DNA from: Pseudoalteromonas luteoviolacea
GTDB lineage: Bacteria; Pseudomonadota; Gammaproteobacteria; Enterobacterales; Alteromonadaceae
Reading direction: 5' to 3'
Length of the DNA stretch: 64,000 nucleotides
NCBI RefSeq assembly: GCF_001750165.1
Contig: NZ_CP015411.1
Location: forward strand, 124,001 to 188,000
This document shows positions 50,724 to 59,420 of the stretch, one piece after another. The translations under genes and the position numbers were made by a program. Within the stretch, counting starts at the first letter, position 1. Every line of letters begins with the position of its first letter. Under the pieces are notes generated by a model, which saw only the letters and a program-made list of their open reading frames with translations, had not been told where the DNA came from and did no database searches.

Positions 50724-51704
50724 CTATTTAATAAGTGAATGAATATATTCTGGTACGACTTTTTCTAACCAATAAATGGGTTTTAATGGGTTATTACCCG
50801 CAATAAAGCCCACGTGTCCCCCTTTAGATGAAACTGCGAGTTTAACCTTGGGACTGGTTTGTTTTGCAAGCGGGATTGCTTGCGTTGACAGCATGGGGTC
50901 ATCTTCAGCATGGATCAGTAAAGTCGGGGTTTCTATCAAGCTTAAATATGGCTGAGAGCTAGCTTGTGCATAATAGTCTTCAGCGCCCTTAAAACCATGT
51001 AGAGGAGCAGTGACTCGATCGTCGAACTGCCATAAATCATTAATTTGTGACAGCTCACTGGCACTGATATCGATGGTATTTTTTATTTGGTCTAATTTGC
51101 GTGTAAATGAGTGCTTCATTCTATCTAATAAATACTTTTGATAGAGCTTGAAGCAACTTTTTCTGATCACCTGACATGATGATGACAAATGATAAGGTGC
51201 TGAAATCACCGCAGCACCGGCTAAGCGACTTGCTTGTCCTTTTTCACCTAAATACTTAGCTAAAACATTACCGCCCAGAGAGAAACCGACTGCGAAGAGC
51301 GCTCTGCCGGGGAAACGTTCGCTCAAAGTCTTAATTAGAAAGCTTAAATCCTGTGTTTCACCACTGTGGTAAGCACGAGGTTGCTTATTGACGTCTTTTG
51401 AGCAGTTACGAAAATGCATTAATACTGCATCTAAACCTGAACGTGTGAGTGCGCGCAACATACCTTTGGCATAAAAGCTATTTATATTGCCTTCTAAGCC
51501 ATGTAAGACAACCACTAATGGTGCGTGTGCATTGCCATTATTGGCCCATGCTAATTCCAAAAAATCATCATCAGGGGTAGTAAGATGCTCAAAGTTGACA
51601 TCTGCTTTTAATCTTGGACGAAAAGCGCGGGGAAGTATGGTTTGAACATGCCTATTGCGCATCCACCAAGCGGGCTTAAAGTTTAAATCAAGCTGCTTTG
51701 ACAT
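50724..51704 (-). CDS. yheT: YheT family alpha/beta hydrolase
   Basis: A 326-residue alpha/beta hydrolase of the YheT/ABHD1 family. WWMRNRHVQTILPR near residue 13 is the family N-terminal signature. VVLHGLEGN near 69 is the oxyanion loop, and AVGFSLGGNVLAKYLG near 138 contains the nucleophile serine; HAEDDPML near 262 and GGHVGF near 291 give the Asp and His. The start is uncertain: MSKQ at 51704 begins the conserved part, while a GTG at 51737 would add 11 residues. The substrate is unknown; esterase activity on short acyl esters is known for relatives. Confidence 0.88.
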   Translation of the reverse strand: MSKQLDLNFKPAWWMRNRHVQTILPRAFRPRLKADVNFEHLTTPDDDFLELAWANNGNAHAPLVVVLHGLEGNINSFYAKGMLRALTRSGLDAVLMHFRNCSKDVNKQPRAYHSGETQDLSFLIKTLSERFPGRALFAVGFSLGGNVLAKYLGEKGQASRLAGAAVISAPYHLSSSCQVIRKSCFKLYQKYLLDRMKHSFTRKLDQIKNTIDISASELSQINDLWQFDDRVTAPLHGFKGAEDYYAQASSQPYLSLIETPTLLIHAEDDPMLSTQAIPLAKQTSPKVKLAVSSKGGHVGFIAGNNPLKPIYWLEKVVPEYIHSLIK

Positions 51705-51792
51705 AGGTAGGTGACATTCTCTTGTGACGGTAAACACTCACAGTGTACCAAAGCTGTTGCCAAATGAGTATGTATGTCTGCGTTAGATATAA

Positions 51793-51827
51793 AAAGCACC
51801 CGATCAGCGAAGCTGATAAGGTGCTTT
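51793..51827 (-). terminator. Terminator after the DUF3149 gene
   Basis: Two-part stem: AAAGCACC / GGTGCTTT outside and ATCAGC / GCTGAT inside, followed on the minus strand by TTT. About 65 bases past the small gene's stop. Confidence 0.85.
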
Positions 51828-51891
51828 GTGCGTCGTGCTTAATTCTGAAACGGGAACTAAATTTGCTTAACGTTAGTCTGGTGACAGTGTC

Positions 51892-52032
51892 TTACTCTGG
51901 TATTTCAGCTTCATTCACTTTTTTCACAAAGTAGTAGACATAGTAGATACACAGCGCGATAACTACCCCAAGTATGCCGAATGATAGATACAGTACTGGG
52001 TCGGAAAAGAAATCTCTAAAGAATACGTTCAT
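51892..52032 (-). CDS. Small membrane protein of the DUF3149 type
   Basis: A 46-residue open frame, too short for routine gene calling, that looks real. It begins MNVFFRDFFSDPVLYLSFGI, has one membrane helix (about residues 14-36, ending YYVYYFVKK) and a short charged tail. AGGAGT lies nine bases before the ATG, and a strong terminator follows. The pattern (short amphipathic start with SDPV, then one helix) matches DUF3149 proteins of marine gammaproteobacteria. Function unknown. Confidence 0.8.
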   Translation of the reverse strand: MNVFFRDFFSDPVLYLSFGILGVVIALCIYYVYYFVKKVNEAEIPE

Positions 52033-52151
52033 GGCTGTGACTCCTCAATTTGTCGATGAGTACATAGTAGATGAGCCATGCTAAAGAGGTTATGATCGAG
52101 ATCAAGTTTATTATTTAGCCGATATCTACTTCAAGTAGCGCTTGATCTTGA

Positions 52152-52601
52152 TCATGTTTTTGCGTACGCAAACCTATCAGCCAAAGGCTTTGGCAAGTAT
52201 AGAGTGAGGTTATTGGCGCTTTGCATATCATGTTTGAGGCACAAGTGATTGGCGGTTTCAATGAGCAAATATTGCTGCAGCTTTTCTAGCTCCAACTCAG
52301 TGGCGAGCAAACTTTTTCTAAGCGATGGATAGTCTGGGTATGTGTGGTGCTGTGACTTAACTTGTTGCCGTGTTGCACGATAAGGCTGCAATATGGTTTT
52401 GTCAGCGTGTTCGACACACCTCATTAACGATTGGAGTTGCTGGGTATTTAGCTGTATCGAGAGTGTGCTTAAATAGTCTAGGAATAGACAGAGATTGACG
52501 TTTTTGCCATGCAGGTCCTGGCACTCTAAGAGTACCTGTTGGACCTGCTCACTGCGGTATACATCGCAGGCATATTGCCAAAAGTGTTCACGACTCAGCA
52601 T
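52152..52601 (-). CDS. TIGR02444 family protein (DUF2390)
   Basis: A 149-residue cytosolic helical protein. HFWQYACDVYRSEQVQQVLL, at residues 6-25, and NLCLFLDYLS near 36 are the signature of the TIGR02444 family, of unknown function. It overlaps the end of the ABC-F gene by seven bases and is therefore likely co-translated with it. The same pairing with yheS is common in Pseudomonas and relatives, from memory. Confidence 0.85.
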   Translation of the reverse strand: MLSREHFWQYACDVYRSEQVQQVLLECQDLHGKNVNLCLFLDYLSTLSIQLNTQQLQSLMRCVEHADKTILQPYRATRQQVKSQHHTYPDYPSLRKSLLATELELEKLQQYLLIETANHLCLKHDMQSANNLTLYLPKPLADRFAYAKT

Positions 52602-54517
52602 ATTTCGCCAGTGCTCGCGAAGTGTGCTTCTTTTTCTTCAAGCTCCTCGAGTGTCATTAGTAACGCCTCTTCTGTGTCATTGAGTTCAGGTGTCAGGGCG
52701 GCTTGCTTGGCCAGTAGCTCACTGAGTTTGGCTTTGTTTTCTGCCTCATACAAGCTGTTATCAGCAAGTTGAGACTCAATATCAGCCAATGCTGTGGTGA
52801 GTTTATCCAATTGCTTTTCAAGTTTGTCTATGGATTTCTTCAGTGGTTGAACTGATTTTCTGAACTCAGCCTCAAGGCGCTTTTGTTCTTTACGATTAAC
52901 GCTAGAGTGCGCTTTGTCTTCTACTTGAGGTTTTTGCTTCGCCTCTTTATTGGCATTGAGTAGCCATTGGTAGTATTCATCCAAATCGTAGCCGAATGCC
53001 GAGACAGTCCCATTATCTACCAAGTAATACTCATCGGCGGTATTTTTTAGCATGTGGCGGTCGTGCGATACTGTGACCATGGCACCTTCAAAGCCTTGCA
53101 GGGCCATCACTAAAGCGTGGCGCATTTCTAAATCCAAGTGGTTAGTAGGCTCATCCAGCAGTAATAGGTTAGGGGATTGATATACTAACATGGCCAGCAC
53201 AAGTCGCGCTTTTTCTCCCCCTGAAAACGGTGCGACGGGGTCAAGTGCTTTATCTCCATGAAATGCAAAACCACCGAGGAAATCTCGTAATGATTGCTCA
53301 GTAGCTTGCGGATCTAGGCGTTGTAAGTGAGTGACTGCACTGGCATTTAAATCGAGTGATTCTAATTGGTGCTGAGCAAAGTAGCCGACTTTTAAGCCTT
53401 GGTGCTGGAAAACTTCGCCTGCTTGAGGGCTTATATCTCCGGCCAGCAGTTTAATTAAAGTAGATTTACCTGCCCCATTTCTACCCAGTAATGCAATACG
53501 GCTACCTGGGACAAGATTAAGTTTAATTTGGTGTAGTATCGTAATGTCACCATAGCCAGCTTGAGCTTGATCTAGTGTCATTAACGGGTTAGGGATGTTT
53601 TCAGGGTTGGCAAACTCAAAGCTGAATGGCGAGTCGGCATGCGCAGGCGCTAGCTTCTCCATGCGTTCAAGTGCTTTAACACGACTTTGAGCCTGTTTGG
53701 CTTTACTGGCTTTGGCTTTAAATCGAGTTATAAACTGCTCAAGGTGTGCAATGGTTTCTTGCTGTTTTTCATACATGGCTTGTTGCTGAGCCATGCGTTC
53801 GGCTTTTTGGCGCTCGAACTGTGAGTAGTGGCCTTTATAAACATTAATGCACTGTTGATCTATGTGCCAGATTTGGTCAACCACCGCATCTAAAAATTCT
53901 CTATCGTGGGAAATTAATACCAGCGTACCTTGGTAAGCTTTTAAGAAGCGCTCTAACCAGTAAACGGCATCCAAATCTAGGTGGTTGGTCGGTTCATCGA
54001 GTAGCAATAAATCAGCATCCCTGATCAAAGCTTGTGCTAAGTTTAAGCGCATTCGCCATCCGCCTGAAAATTCACTCACGGCATAGTCTAGTTGTTCATT
54101 ACTAAACCCTAATCCGTGGAGTAGTTCGCCTGCTTTCGCTTCGATACTATAGCCGCCGACTAGTTCCAGTTGCTGATGGATTTTAGCTTGCTTATCACCG
54201 TCACCCTGTGCTTCGGCTTGTTGCAGTGCTGAACGCAGTTCATAGTATTGCGGATGCCCTTGCAGGACATATTCCATCGCCGAAATGGCCAATGCGGGCG
54301 TTTCTTGTTTAACTGAGGCAATAGACCAATCTTTTGGCATTAAAAAGTTACCAGCGTCGGCATGTAGCTGTGACTTGAGCAATGCAAACAATGACGATTT
54401 GCCGCAGCCATTGGCACCGACTAAACCGACTTTATGTTGCGCAAACAACGTCGCGCTGGCATTTTTCAATAGCGTTTTTCCGCCTCGTAACAGTTCAATA
54501 TCAGAAAGTTGGATCAT
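52595..54517 (-). CDS. yheS: ABC-F family ATPase YheS
   Basis: Cytosolic ABC-F protein of 640 residues with two nucleotide-binding domains and no membrane segment; such proteins act on ribosomes. Domain 1: GANGCGKSSLF near 34, SGGWRMRLNLAQAL near 150 and LLLDEPTNHLDL near 172. Domain 2: GRNGAGKSTLIK near 347, FSGGEKARLVLA near 433 and LLLDEPTNHLDL near 455. A lysine and glutamine rich linker (about 245-285) and a C-terminal coiled coil (about 545-630) complete the YheS layout. It starts a leftward operon with the TIGR02444 gene. Confidence 0.95.
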   Translation of the reverse strand: MIQLSDIELLRGGKTLLKNASATLFAQHKVGLVGANGCGKSSLFALLKSQLHADAGNFLMPKDWSIASVKQETPALAISAMEYVLQGHPQYYELRSALQQAEAQGDGDKQAKIHQQLELVGGYSIEAKAGELLHGLGFSNEQLDYAVSEFSGGWRMRLNLAQALIRDADLLLLDEPTNHLDLDAVYWLERFLKAYQGTLVLISHDREFLDAVVDQIWHIDQQCINVYKGHYSQFERQKAERMAQQQAMYEKQQETIAHLEQFITRFKAKASKAKQAQSRVKALERMEKLAPAHADSPFSFEFANPENIPNPLMTLDQAQAGYGDITILHQIKLNLVPGSRIALLGRNGAGKSTLIKLLAGDISPQAGEVFQHQGLKVGYFAQHQLESLDLNASAVTHLQRLDPQATEQSLRDFLGGFAFHGDKALDPVAPFSGGEKARLVLAMLVYQSPNLLLLDEPTNHLDLEMRHALVMALQGFEGAMVTVSHDRHMLKNTADEYYLVDNGTVSAFGYDLDEYYQWLLNANKEAKQKPQVEDKAHSSVNRKEQKRLEAEFRKSVQPLKKSIDKLEKQLDKLTTALADIESQLADNSLYEAENKAKLSELLAKQAALTPELNDTEEALLMTLEELEEKEAHFASTGEIC

Positions 54518-54639
54518 AATAAGCTCAATTCAAAATCACTGTGTGAATGATAACATGGATCTATATCTAAGGAACAAGCGTATAAAAGCATCCTAACTTA
54601 AGTTAAAATGGCCTTTCACAGAGTAGGTGGGGTTGTATT

Positions 54640-54840
54640 GTGAGAACAAAAAAACGTTTTATTGCGGGCGCATCTTGCCCAGCTTGTAACAAAATGGATG
54701 TCATGATGCTGTATAAAGAACATGATGTTGAAAAGGTAGAGTGCGTGGCATGTGGCCACTCAATGACTCAACCAGAAGAAGCGGTGCAGGCGTCAACACG
54801 TCAGTTTGAGCAAGTGATTGGTGTATTTAAACCGCAATAA
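54640..54840 (+). CDS. yheV: YheV family zinc-ribbon protein
   Basis: A 66-residue protein with two CxxC pairs: SCPACNK near 13 and VECVACGHS near 35, forming a probable zinc ribbon. The N-terminus RTKKRFIAGASCPAC and the C-terminal QVIGVFKP match YheV of E. coli. The start is GTG at 54640 with GGTGGGG upstream. Function unknown. Confidence 0.9.
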   Translation: MRTKKRFIAGASCPACNKMDVMMLYKEHDVEKVECVACGHSMTQPEEAVQASTRQFEQVIGVFKPQ

Positions 54841-54843
54841 ACC

Positions 54844-54861
54844 GATGCGCCAAAGCGCATC
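54844..54861. terminator. Hairpin between yheV and slyX
   Basis: Perfect 7-bp repeat GATGCGC / GCGCATC with loop CAAA in the 36-base convergent gap, followed on the plus strand by GGGTTTTT. Confidence 0.7.
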
Positions 54862-54876
54862 ATAGGGTTTTTGTGA

Positions 54877-55089
54877 TCAGTAATGAGGTGGTGGTGGCTC
54901 CTGCTCAATTGGCATCATGCCATCGTCTTTGCCTTCTTTTATCTTTTCTGCCAATAATCTAATTTGGTGCTGCATGGTTGCCAGCCTTGCTTGATGAACT
55001 CTCATTTCATCATTTAATGTCTCGATGGTGTCTTCTTGAAACGCGACCTTTGCTTCAAGTTCGATTACGCGACTTTCTAACTCTGTCAT
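54877..55089 (-). CDS. slyX: SlyX family protein
   Basis: A 70-residue coiled-coil protein. ESRVIELEAKVAFQEDTIET near the start shows heptads through residue 50, and the tail is proline rich, ending PPPPHY, the SlyX hallmark. Function unknown. Its ATG overlaps the stop of the upstream WD40 lipoprotein gene (TAATG), so translation is coupled. Confidence 0.93.
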   Translation of the reverse strand: MTELESRVIELEAKVAFQEDTIETLNDEMRVHQARLATMQHQIRLLAEKIKEGKDDGMMPIEQEPPPPHY

Positions 55090-56087
55090 TACTCTATTAC
55101 TCTTTCGAACTGCTCCATCAAACCACTTGAGCTTTCAGTGACCAAAATGCCATCGCGTTTTGCAAATGCAACATCGAAAACCACAGCTGATTTTGGTCGA
55201 CTTCCTTCACGCGGTTTGACACGCCAAGTTTTTAGCTTAGTACCATCGCTCACTTGCCAGAGGGTAAGTTGACGATTGGGGGATCCTGTTGCGAGCAGGT
55301 TACCTTGCTGGTTGAAACGCACGGCACTAAATATTTTCTGCCTTGCAATATACTGTAATTGTGCCACTAGGTCACCTGAAGTAAGCTGCCAAATACTGGC
55401 TTTTTTCATACTATCCGCTGTAAAGGCATAACGCCCTTCAGGATCTAAGGCGACTTTGGTGACCCGACTGGGGTGATTAAAACGATGTATCACTTGGCCT
55501 GTTCTGGTATCCCAAAAGTAGGCGCTATAGTCGTTTGCACCGGTTAAAGCAAAGTGGCCATTGGGTGAAAGTGCGATACTATTAATTTTTTCTTGATGTC
55601 CAAGGAACTCTATGCGCCTTCCACTATCTAAGTCGAGATGCACAACGACATTGTCACTGCGTCCATACAGGACATATCGGCCGTTGTTGCTGACAGCGAT
55701 ATCACGAATGGTACCTGTATCTATTTGATAGTAACCAATGTTTTTACCATCGGAGATCTGCCACAAGGCAAACCGATCGCTGGCAGCAGTGACTGCGGTA
55801 GAGTTATCGTGTGAAATGGCCAGCGAGTGAATGAGATCATCAGGTTGCTCTGAATGAGACCACTGGTATTTAAGTCCGTGGGTGGTGTTATCCCATAAAA
55901 CCGCGCCATGCTCGACCGATGACACTAAACTGTAACGACCATCGTGTGAAATAGCCGCTGCAAACGCGCCACGTGCTGCATGTTCCACTGTTAGTAGCGC
56001 TTTGGAGCTTTCAGAAGAGCAACCAGAGAGCATCAGCGCTGACAAGCAAACGAAGAGTTGAGTGTACAATTTAAAAAATTTGGCCAT
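55089..56087 (-). CDS. WD40-repeat lipoprotein
   Basis: A 332-residue lipoprotein: the signal LFVCLSALMLSGCSSES predicts lipidation near Cys21. The rest is a WD40-type propeller of about seven blades, for example SPNGHFALTGANDYSAYFWD and GNLLATGSPNRQLTLWQ. The start at 56087 is preferred because it gives a clean lipoprotein signal; the open frame continues 63 residues further upstream but those look non-coding. AAGGGG lies 13 bases upstream, a little far. It is the first gene of a pair with slyX. The ligand is unknown. Confidence 0.85.
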   Translation of the reverse strand: MAKFFKLYTQLFVCLSALMLSGCSSESSKALLTVEHAARGAFAAAISHDGRYSLVSSVEHGAVLWDNTTHGLKYQWSHSEQPDDLIHSLAISHDNSTAVTAASDRFALWQISDGKNIGYYQIDTGTIRDIAVSNNGRYVLYGRSDNVVVHLDLDSGRRIEFLGHQEKINSIALSPNGHFALTGANDYSAYFWDTRTGQVIHRFNHPSRVTKVALDPEGRYAFTADSMKKASIWQLTSGDLVAQLQYIARQKIFSAVRFNQQGNLLATGSPNRQLTLWQVSDGTKLKTWRVKPREGSRPKSAVVFDVAFAKRDGILVTESSSGLMEQFERVIE

Positions 56088-56363
56088 AAATTCGGTATTT
56101 CCCCTTAACTCTATGATTTGCAGCGAGTAGACTAGTGGTAAAATTGATTGGGCCACATAACTGATATTAGCGTATTCGCTAAAGTATGTCGCCAGTCGCA
56201 AGGATATTTCCCATAGGCGAGGTTCTGTGGGTGTGAATCTTGGCTTTGGTGACAATGAGTGATAATGTGACATCACCTTTTTAAATTAATAATTATTTAA
56301 CATGACAATGAAGATGGAGAGTAACGTAATGTTGCTGGCTGCTCGGATGTCGGAGAAAATAAA

Positions 56364-57119
56364 ATGAAACAAACTATTAAGCTGTCTTTAATCGCAGCCT
56401 CAGTACTTGCACTAACTGCGTGTAATCAAAAAGCACAGGAAACTGCAAAAGTAGAAGAAGTTAAACTTGAGACGGAAGTACAACAACAAGCCTACGGTAT
56501 TGGTGCATCAGTAGGTAACTTCCTACAGAAAGATCTAGCTGACAAGCAAGGCTTAGGTATTGAGCTTGATCAAGAGCTACTAATGAGAGGCTTCAAAGAT
56601 GCACTAGCGGGCAACTCAAAGCTTGACGATGAAAAAATCCGTGAAGTACTGACTGCGCTTGATACGTCTGTACGTGAGAAGCAAACTGCTAAAGCAGAAG
56701 CTGATGCAAAAGAAAACAAAGAAAAAGGTGCAAAGTACCTAGCTGAAAATGCGAAAAAAGAAGGTGTGACTGTAACTGAATCAGGTCTTCAATACGAAGT
56801 CATTTCAACAGGTGAAGGTAAAAAGCCAGTTGCTACTGATGTTGTTAAAGTACACTACAAAGGTACATTGCTAGATGGTTCAGAGTTTGATAGCTCATAT
56901 TCACGCAACCAGCCTGCAACTTTCCCACTTAATCAGGTTATCGCTGGTTGGACAGAAGGTCTACAGTTGATGACAGTTGGTTCAAAGTACAAGTTTACTA
57001 TCCCAGCTGAGCTCGGTTACGGTGAGCGTAATCTTGGTAAAATCCCTGCGAATTCTACATTGGTATTTGAAGTAGAGTTACTTGAGATCCAAGAAGACCA
57101 AGAAAAGCCAGCGGCATAA
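56364..57119 (+). CDS. fkpA: FKBP-type peptidyl-prolyl isomerase, lipoprotein form (FkpA-like)
   Basis: Periplasmic protein-folding isomerase of 251 residues. The N-terminal dimerisation region (about 30-130) is helical with QQQAYGIGASVGNFL. The FKBP domain (about 140-245) has VKVHYKGTLLDGSEFDSSY and NSTLVFEVELLEI. Unlike the soluble FkpA of E. coli, the signal ends in a lipobox (ALTACNQKAQ), so it should be anchored by a lipid at Cys20. The position near slyX and yheV matches E. coli. Codon use is biased, suggesting high expression. Confidence 0.92.
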   Translation: MKQTIKLSLIAASVLALTACNQKAQETAKVEEVKLETEVQQQAYGIGASVGNFLQKDLADKQGLGIELDQELLMRGFKDALAGNSKLDDEKIREVLTALDTSVREKQTAKAEADAKENKEKGAKYLAENAKKEGVTVTESGLQYEVISTGEGKKPVATDVVKVHYKGTLLDGSEFDSSYSRNQPATFPLNQVIAGWTEGLQLMTVGSKYKFTIPAELGYGERNLGKIPANSTLVFEVELLEIQEDQEKPAA

Positions 57120-57135
57120 CTTGCCTTGAGCGAAA

Positions 57136-57162
57136 TAAAAAAGGGCCTTTAGGCCCTTTTTT
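57136..57162 (+). terminator. Terminator of fkpA, shared with rsd
   Basis: AAAAAGGGCCT / AGGCCCTTTTTT with a 2-base loop, flanked by A and T runs, so it works in both directions. It lies 17 bases past the fkpA stop and just past the end of rsd. Confidence 0.92.
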
Positions 57163-57167
57163 ATTTA

Positions 57168-57638
57168 TTACTCGGTATGATTAGCGAAGAGATTATCGAT
57201 CAATTCGTCTTCTAGCCCAAAGCGCTGTTCTAAGGCTTCTCCAAGTGTAGACAGGTCTTTATCAAATTCTTCAAGTGGATTGTCACTACTTGCTTCCGCA
57301 TATTTGTCGTTAAAATCGAGTGCTAAATCAGTTGATGCAGTAATCTTTGGGTAAATTGATTGCGCCAACTTTAAGCTGCTAGGACCTTTTTCTTTGCAAG
57401 CGGCCACAATATTGTCGTAAATTTCAAAGTGACCCGCTGATAAGTAATCCATTAAAATCTGGCAAAATGATTGGATCTGCACTTGCTCCGGCAGTGCTTT
57501 ATCGGCGCTCTCATAGGGAGATAGGCCTGCTACTTTGTAATACAACAATAGCAATTCTTGACGCTCCATGAGCCAGTTGTCGATAACACTATGACTCCCT
57601 CCCCATTTTTGTTGGGCTTGTTCTAACCGTGAAAGCAT
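57168..57638 (-). CDS. rsd: Rsd/AlgQ family anti-sigma-70 regulator
   Basis: A 156-residue helical protein of the Rsd/AlgQ family, which binds sigma-70 in stationary phase and favours alternative sigma factors. VIDNWLMERQELLLLYYKVA near 18-37, FCQILMDYLSAGHFEIYDNI near 58-77 and LGEALEQRFGLEDELI near 132 match the family. The start at 57638 is set by AAGGAG seven bases upstream; 13 extra codons upstream are unlikely. Its neighbourhood with hemE is also seen in E. coli. Confidence 0.92.
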   Translation of the reverse strand: MLSRLEQAQQKWGGSHSVIDNWLMERQELLLLYYKVAGLSPYESADKALPEQVQIQSFCQILMDYLSAGHFEIYDNIVAACKEKGPSSLKLAQSIYPKITASTDLALDFNDKYAEASSDNPLEEFDKDLSTLGEALEQRFGLEDELIDNLFANHTE

Positions 57639-58290
57639 AGTTATCTCCTTAGCGGGTCGTTTTATTGGGCCCTGCAATGACCAAATTGTGTTTATGTAAA
57701 AGTATTTATAGTTATGGGTACATCAAAATTAGGATGGAGTGGACCCAAAATCAGACAGCAATTTGGTAATACTGAATACTTGATCTTGCCTCCTATAAAA
57801 ATGAAAACTGATGAAAAGATCAACCACTTTTTGCAAAAAGCACATAATTTCTTTGATTTGTACCTTAGCTGGGGTTTTTACTCTTGGTGCTAATCATTTT
57901 TATTTAGTATTCAGCTAAGCGGAGTTGCAGTCGGTACTTAAAAAACTAAACCACCCGAAGGTGGTTAAAATCAGTTTAGCAGTTTGAACTTATTCTTATT
58001 AGAAGGTGTTTTTTTATTGTTGTTATGCGCAGCATTTTATAGCAAGGTTTTTTTTGTGGTGCAAACATTCTGCGTTACTTTTTTTGTGAATTTAATATCT
58101 CAATACGATGACAAGGAGAAGCCAAAATAAGCGAGATTATCGTGATCCTTGATAGCTTAAACATGCTTGGCTGAGTTGCATATTAATCTGGATCATGGAC
58201 AAGTGATTTAAACGATTGAACAATTAGGGTGCTTAGGGATAAAGTGATACAATTCGAACAATTTTTACAGCACTGGAATTGAATCACGCT
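57639..58290. other. 650-base spacer between rsd and hemE with hairpin and short frames
   Basis: A long gap. A stable hairpin AACCACC-CGAA-GGTGGTT spans 57949-57966 with a 4-base loop and an outer pairing of CTAAA with TTTAG. Two overlapping short plus-strand frames exist. One (57811-57918, 35 codons) begins MKRSTTFCKKHIISLICTLA and looks like a signal or membrane segment; the other starts near 57714 and encodes about 59 residues. Neither has a good ribosome site, so I do not call genes. A small RNA ending at the hairpin is possible but unproven. Confidence 0.35.
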
Positions 58291-59358
58291 ATGAGCGAGT
58301 TGAAAAATGATCGTTATTTACGCGCGTTGCAGAAGCAGCCGGTTGATGTGACCCCTGTATGGATGATGCGCCAAGCTGGGCGATATTTGCCAGAATATAG
58401 AGCGACGCGAGCACAAGCTGGCGACTTTATGAGTTTATGCAAAAATGCGGAGCTTGCTTGTGAAGTGACATTGCAACCTCTACGTCGCTACCCACTGGAT
58501 GCCGCGATTTTATTCAGTGATATTTTAACTATCCCAGATGCTATGGGCCTTGGTTTATATTTTGAAACTGGGGAAGGTCCTAAGTTTGAGCGCCCAATTA
58601 CTTCGCTTGCGGACGTACAAAAGTTACCTAAACTAGACCCAACCGATGAGTTAGGCTATGTGATGAATGCGGTAAGCACTATTCGTAGAGAACTTAAAGG
58701 TGAAGTGCCTTTAATTGGCTTCTCTGGTTCACCGTGGACGCTTGCAACTTATATGATTGAAGGTGGTAGTAGCAAAACCTTCGGTAAAATTAAAAAAATG
58801 GCATTTGCCGAACCGAAAACGTTGCACTTGCTGTTAGATAAAGTAGCTGACTCTGTAATTGACTATTTAAATGCTCAAGTCAAGGCAGGTGCTCAGTCGC
58901 TGATGATCTTTGACTCTTGGGGTGGAGTATTGAGCCCGCGTGATTATCAAGAGTTTTCATTGCAATATATGCACAAGATTGTTGATGGGCTTATTCGTGA
59001 AAACGATGGCCGTAAGGTACCTGTGACGCTGTTTACTAAAAATGGTGGCCAGTGGATTGAGTCTATCGCTGCCACTGGATGTGATGCGATTGGCCTTGAC
59101 TGGACCATTGATATTGCAGATGCAAAACGTCGTGTTGGCGATAAAGTCGCGCTACAAGGTAATATGGACCCGGCAATGCTGCATGGCACACCAGAACGCA
59201 TTCGTGAAGAGGTGCAGTCTATTTTAGCTGGCTTCGGCGAAGGCAGTGGTCATGTCTTTAACTTAGGTCATGGTATCACCCCTGATGTGGACCCTGAGAA
59301 TGCTGGCGTCTTCATCAATGCAGTCCATGAATTTAGTCGTCAGTATCATCAAAAATAA
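58291..59358 (+). CDS. hemE: Uroporphyrinogen decarboxylase
   Basis: Heme pathway enzyme decarboxylating uroporphyrinogen III to coproporphyrinogen III. It has 355 residues. PVWMMRQAGRYLPEYRATRA near 22-41 is the family signature, FSDILTIPDAMG near 81 has the catalytic Asp, and GFSGSPWTLATYMIEGGSSK follows near 145. The start at 58291 matches the E. coli N-terminus (SELKNDRYLRAL); a TTG at 58279 is possible. A strong terminator follows. Confidence 0.98.
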   Translation: MSELKNDRYLRALQKQPVDVTPVWMMRQAGRYLPEYRATRAQAGDFMSLCKNAELACEVTLQPLRRYPLDAAILFSDILTIPDAMGLGLYFETGEGPKFERPITSLADVQKLPKLDPTDELGYVMNAVSTIRRELKGEVPLIGFSGSPWTLATYMIEGGSSKTFGKIKKMAFAEPKTLHLLLDKVADSVIDYLNAQVKAGAQSLMIFDSWGGVLSPRDYQEFSLQYMHKIVDGLIRENDGRKVPVTLFTKNGGQWIESIAATGCDAIGLDWTIDIADAKRRVGDKVALQGNMDPAMLHGTPERIREEVQSILAGFGEGSGHVFNLGHGITPDVDPENAGVFINAVHEFSRQYHQK

Positions 59359-59375
59359 TACTGATTGAAACTAAA

Positions 59376-59401
59376 AAAACCCAAGCTATGCTTGGGTTTT
59401 T
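59376..59401. terminator. Terminator between hemE and speE
   Basis: AAAACCCAAGC / GCTTGGGTTTT with loop TAT, flanked by A and T runs, serving both convergent genes. It lies 17 bases past the hemE stop. Confidence 0.93.
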
Positions 59402-59420
59402 GTGTTTTTAGGGCCGCGTT

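Noticed and set aside
53000..54500. ABC-F protein as an antibiotic resistance factor
   Set aside because: Motifs, length and synteny match the housekeeping YheS; nothing indicates an acquired resistance ABC-F.
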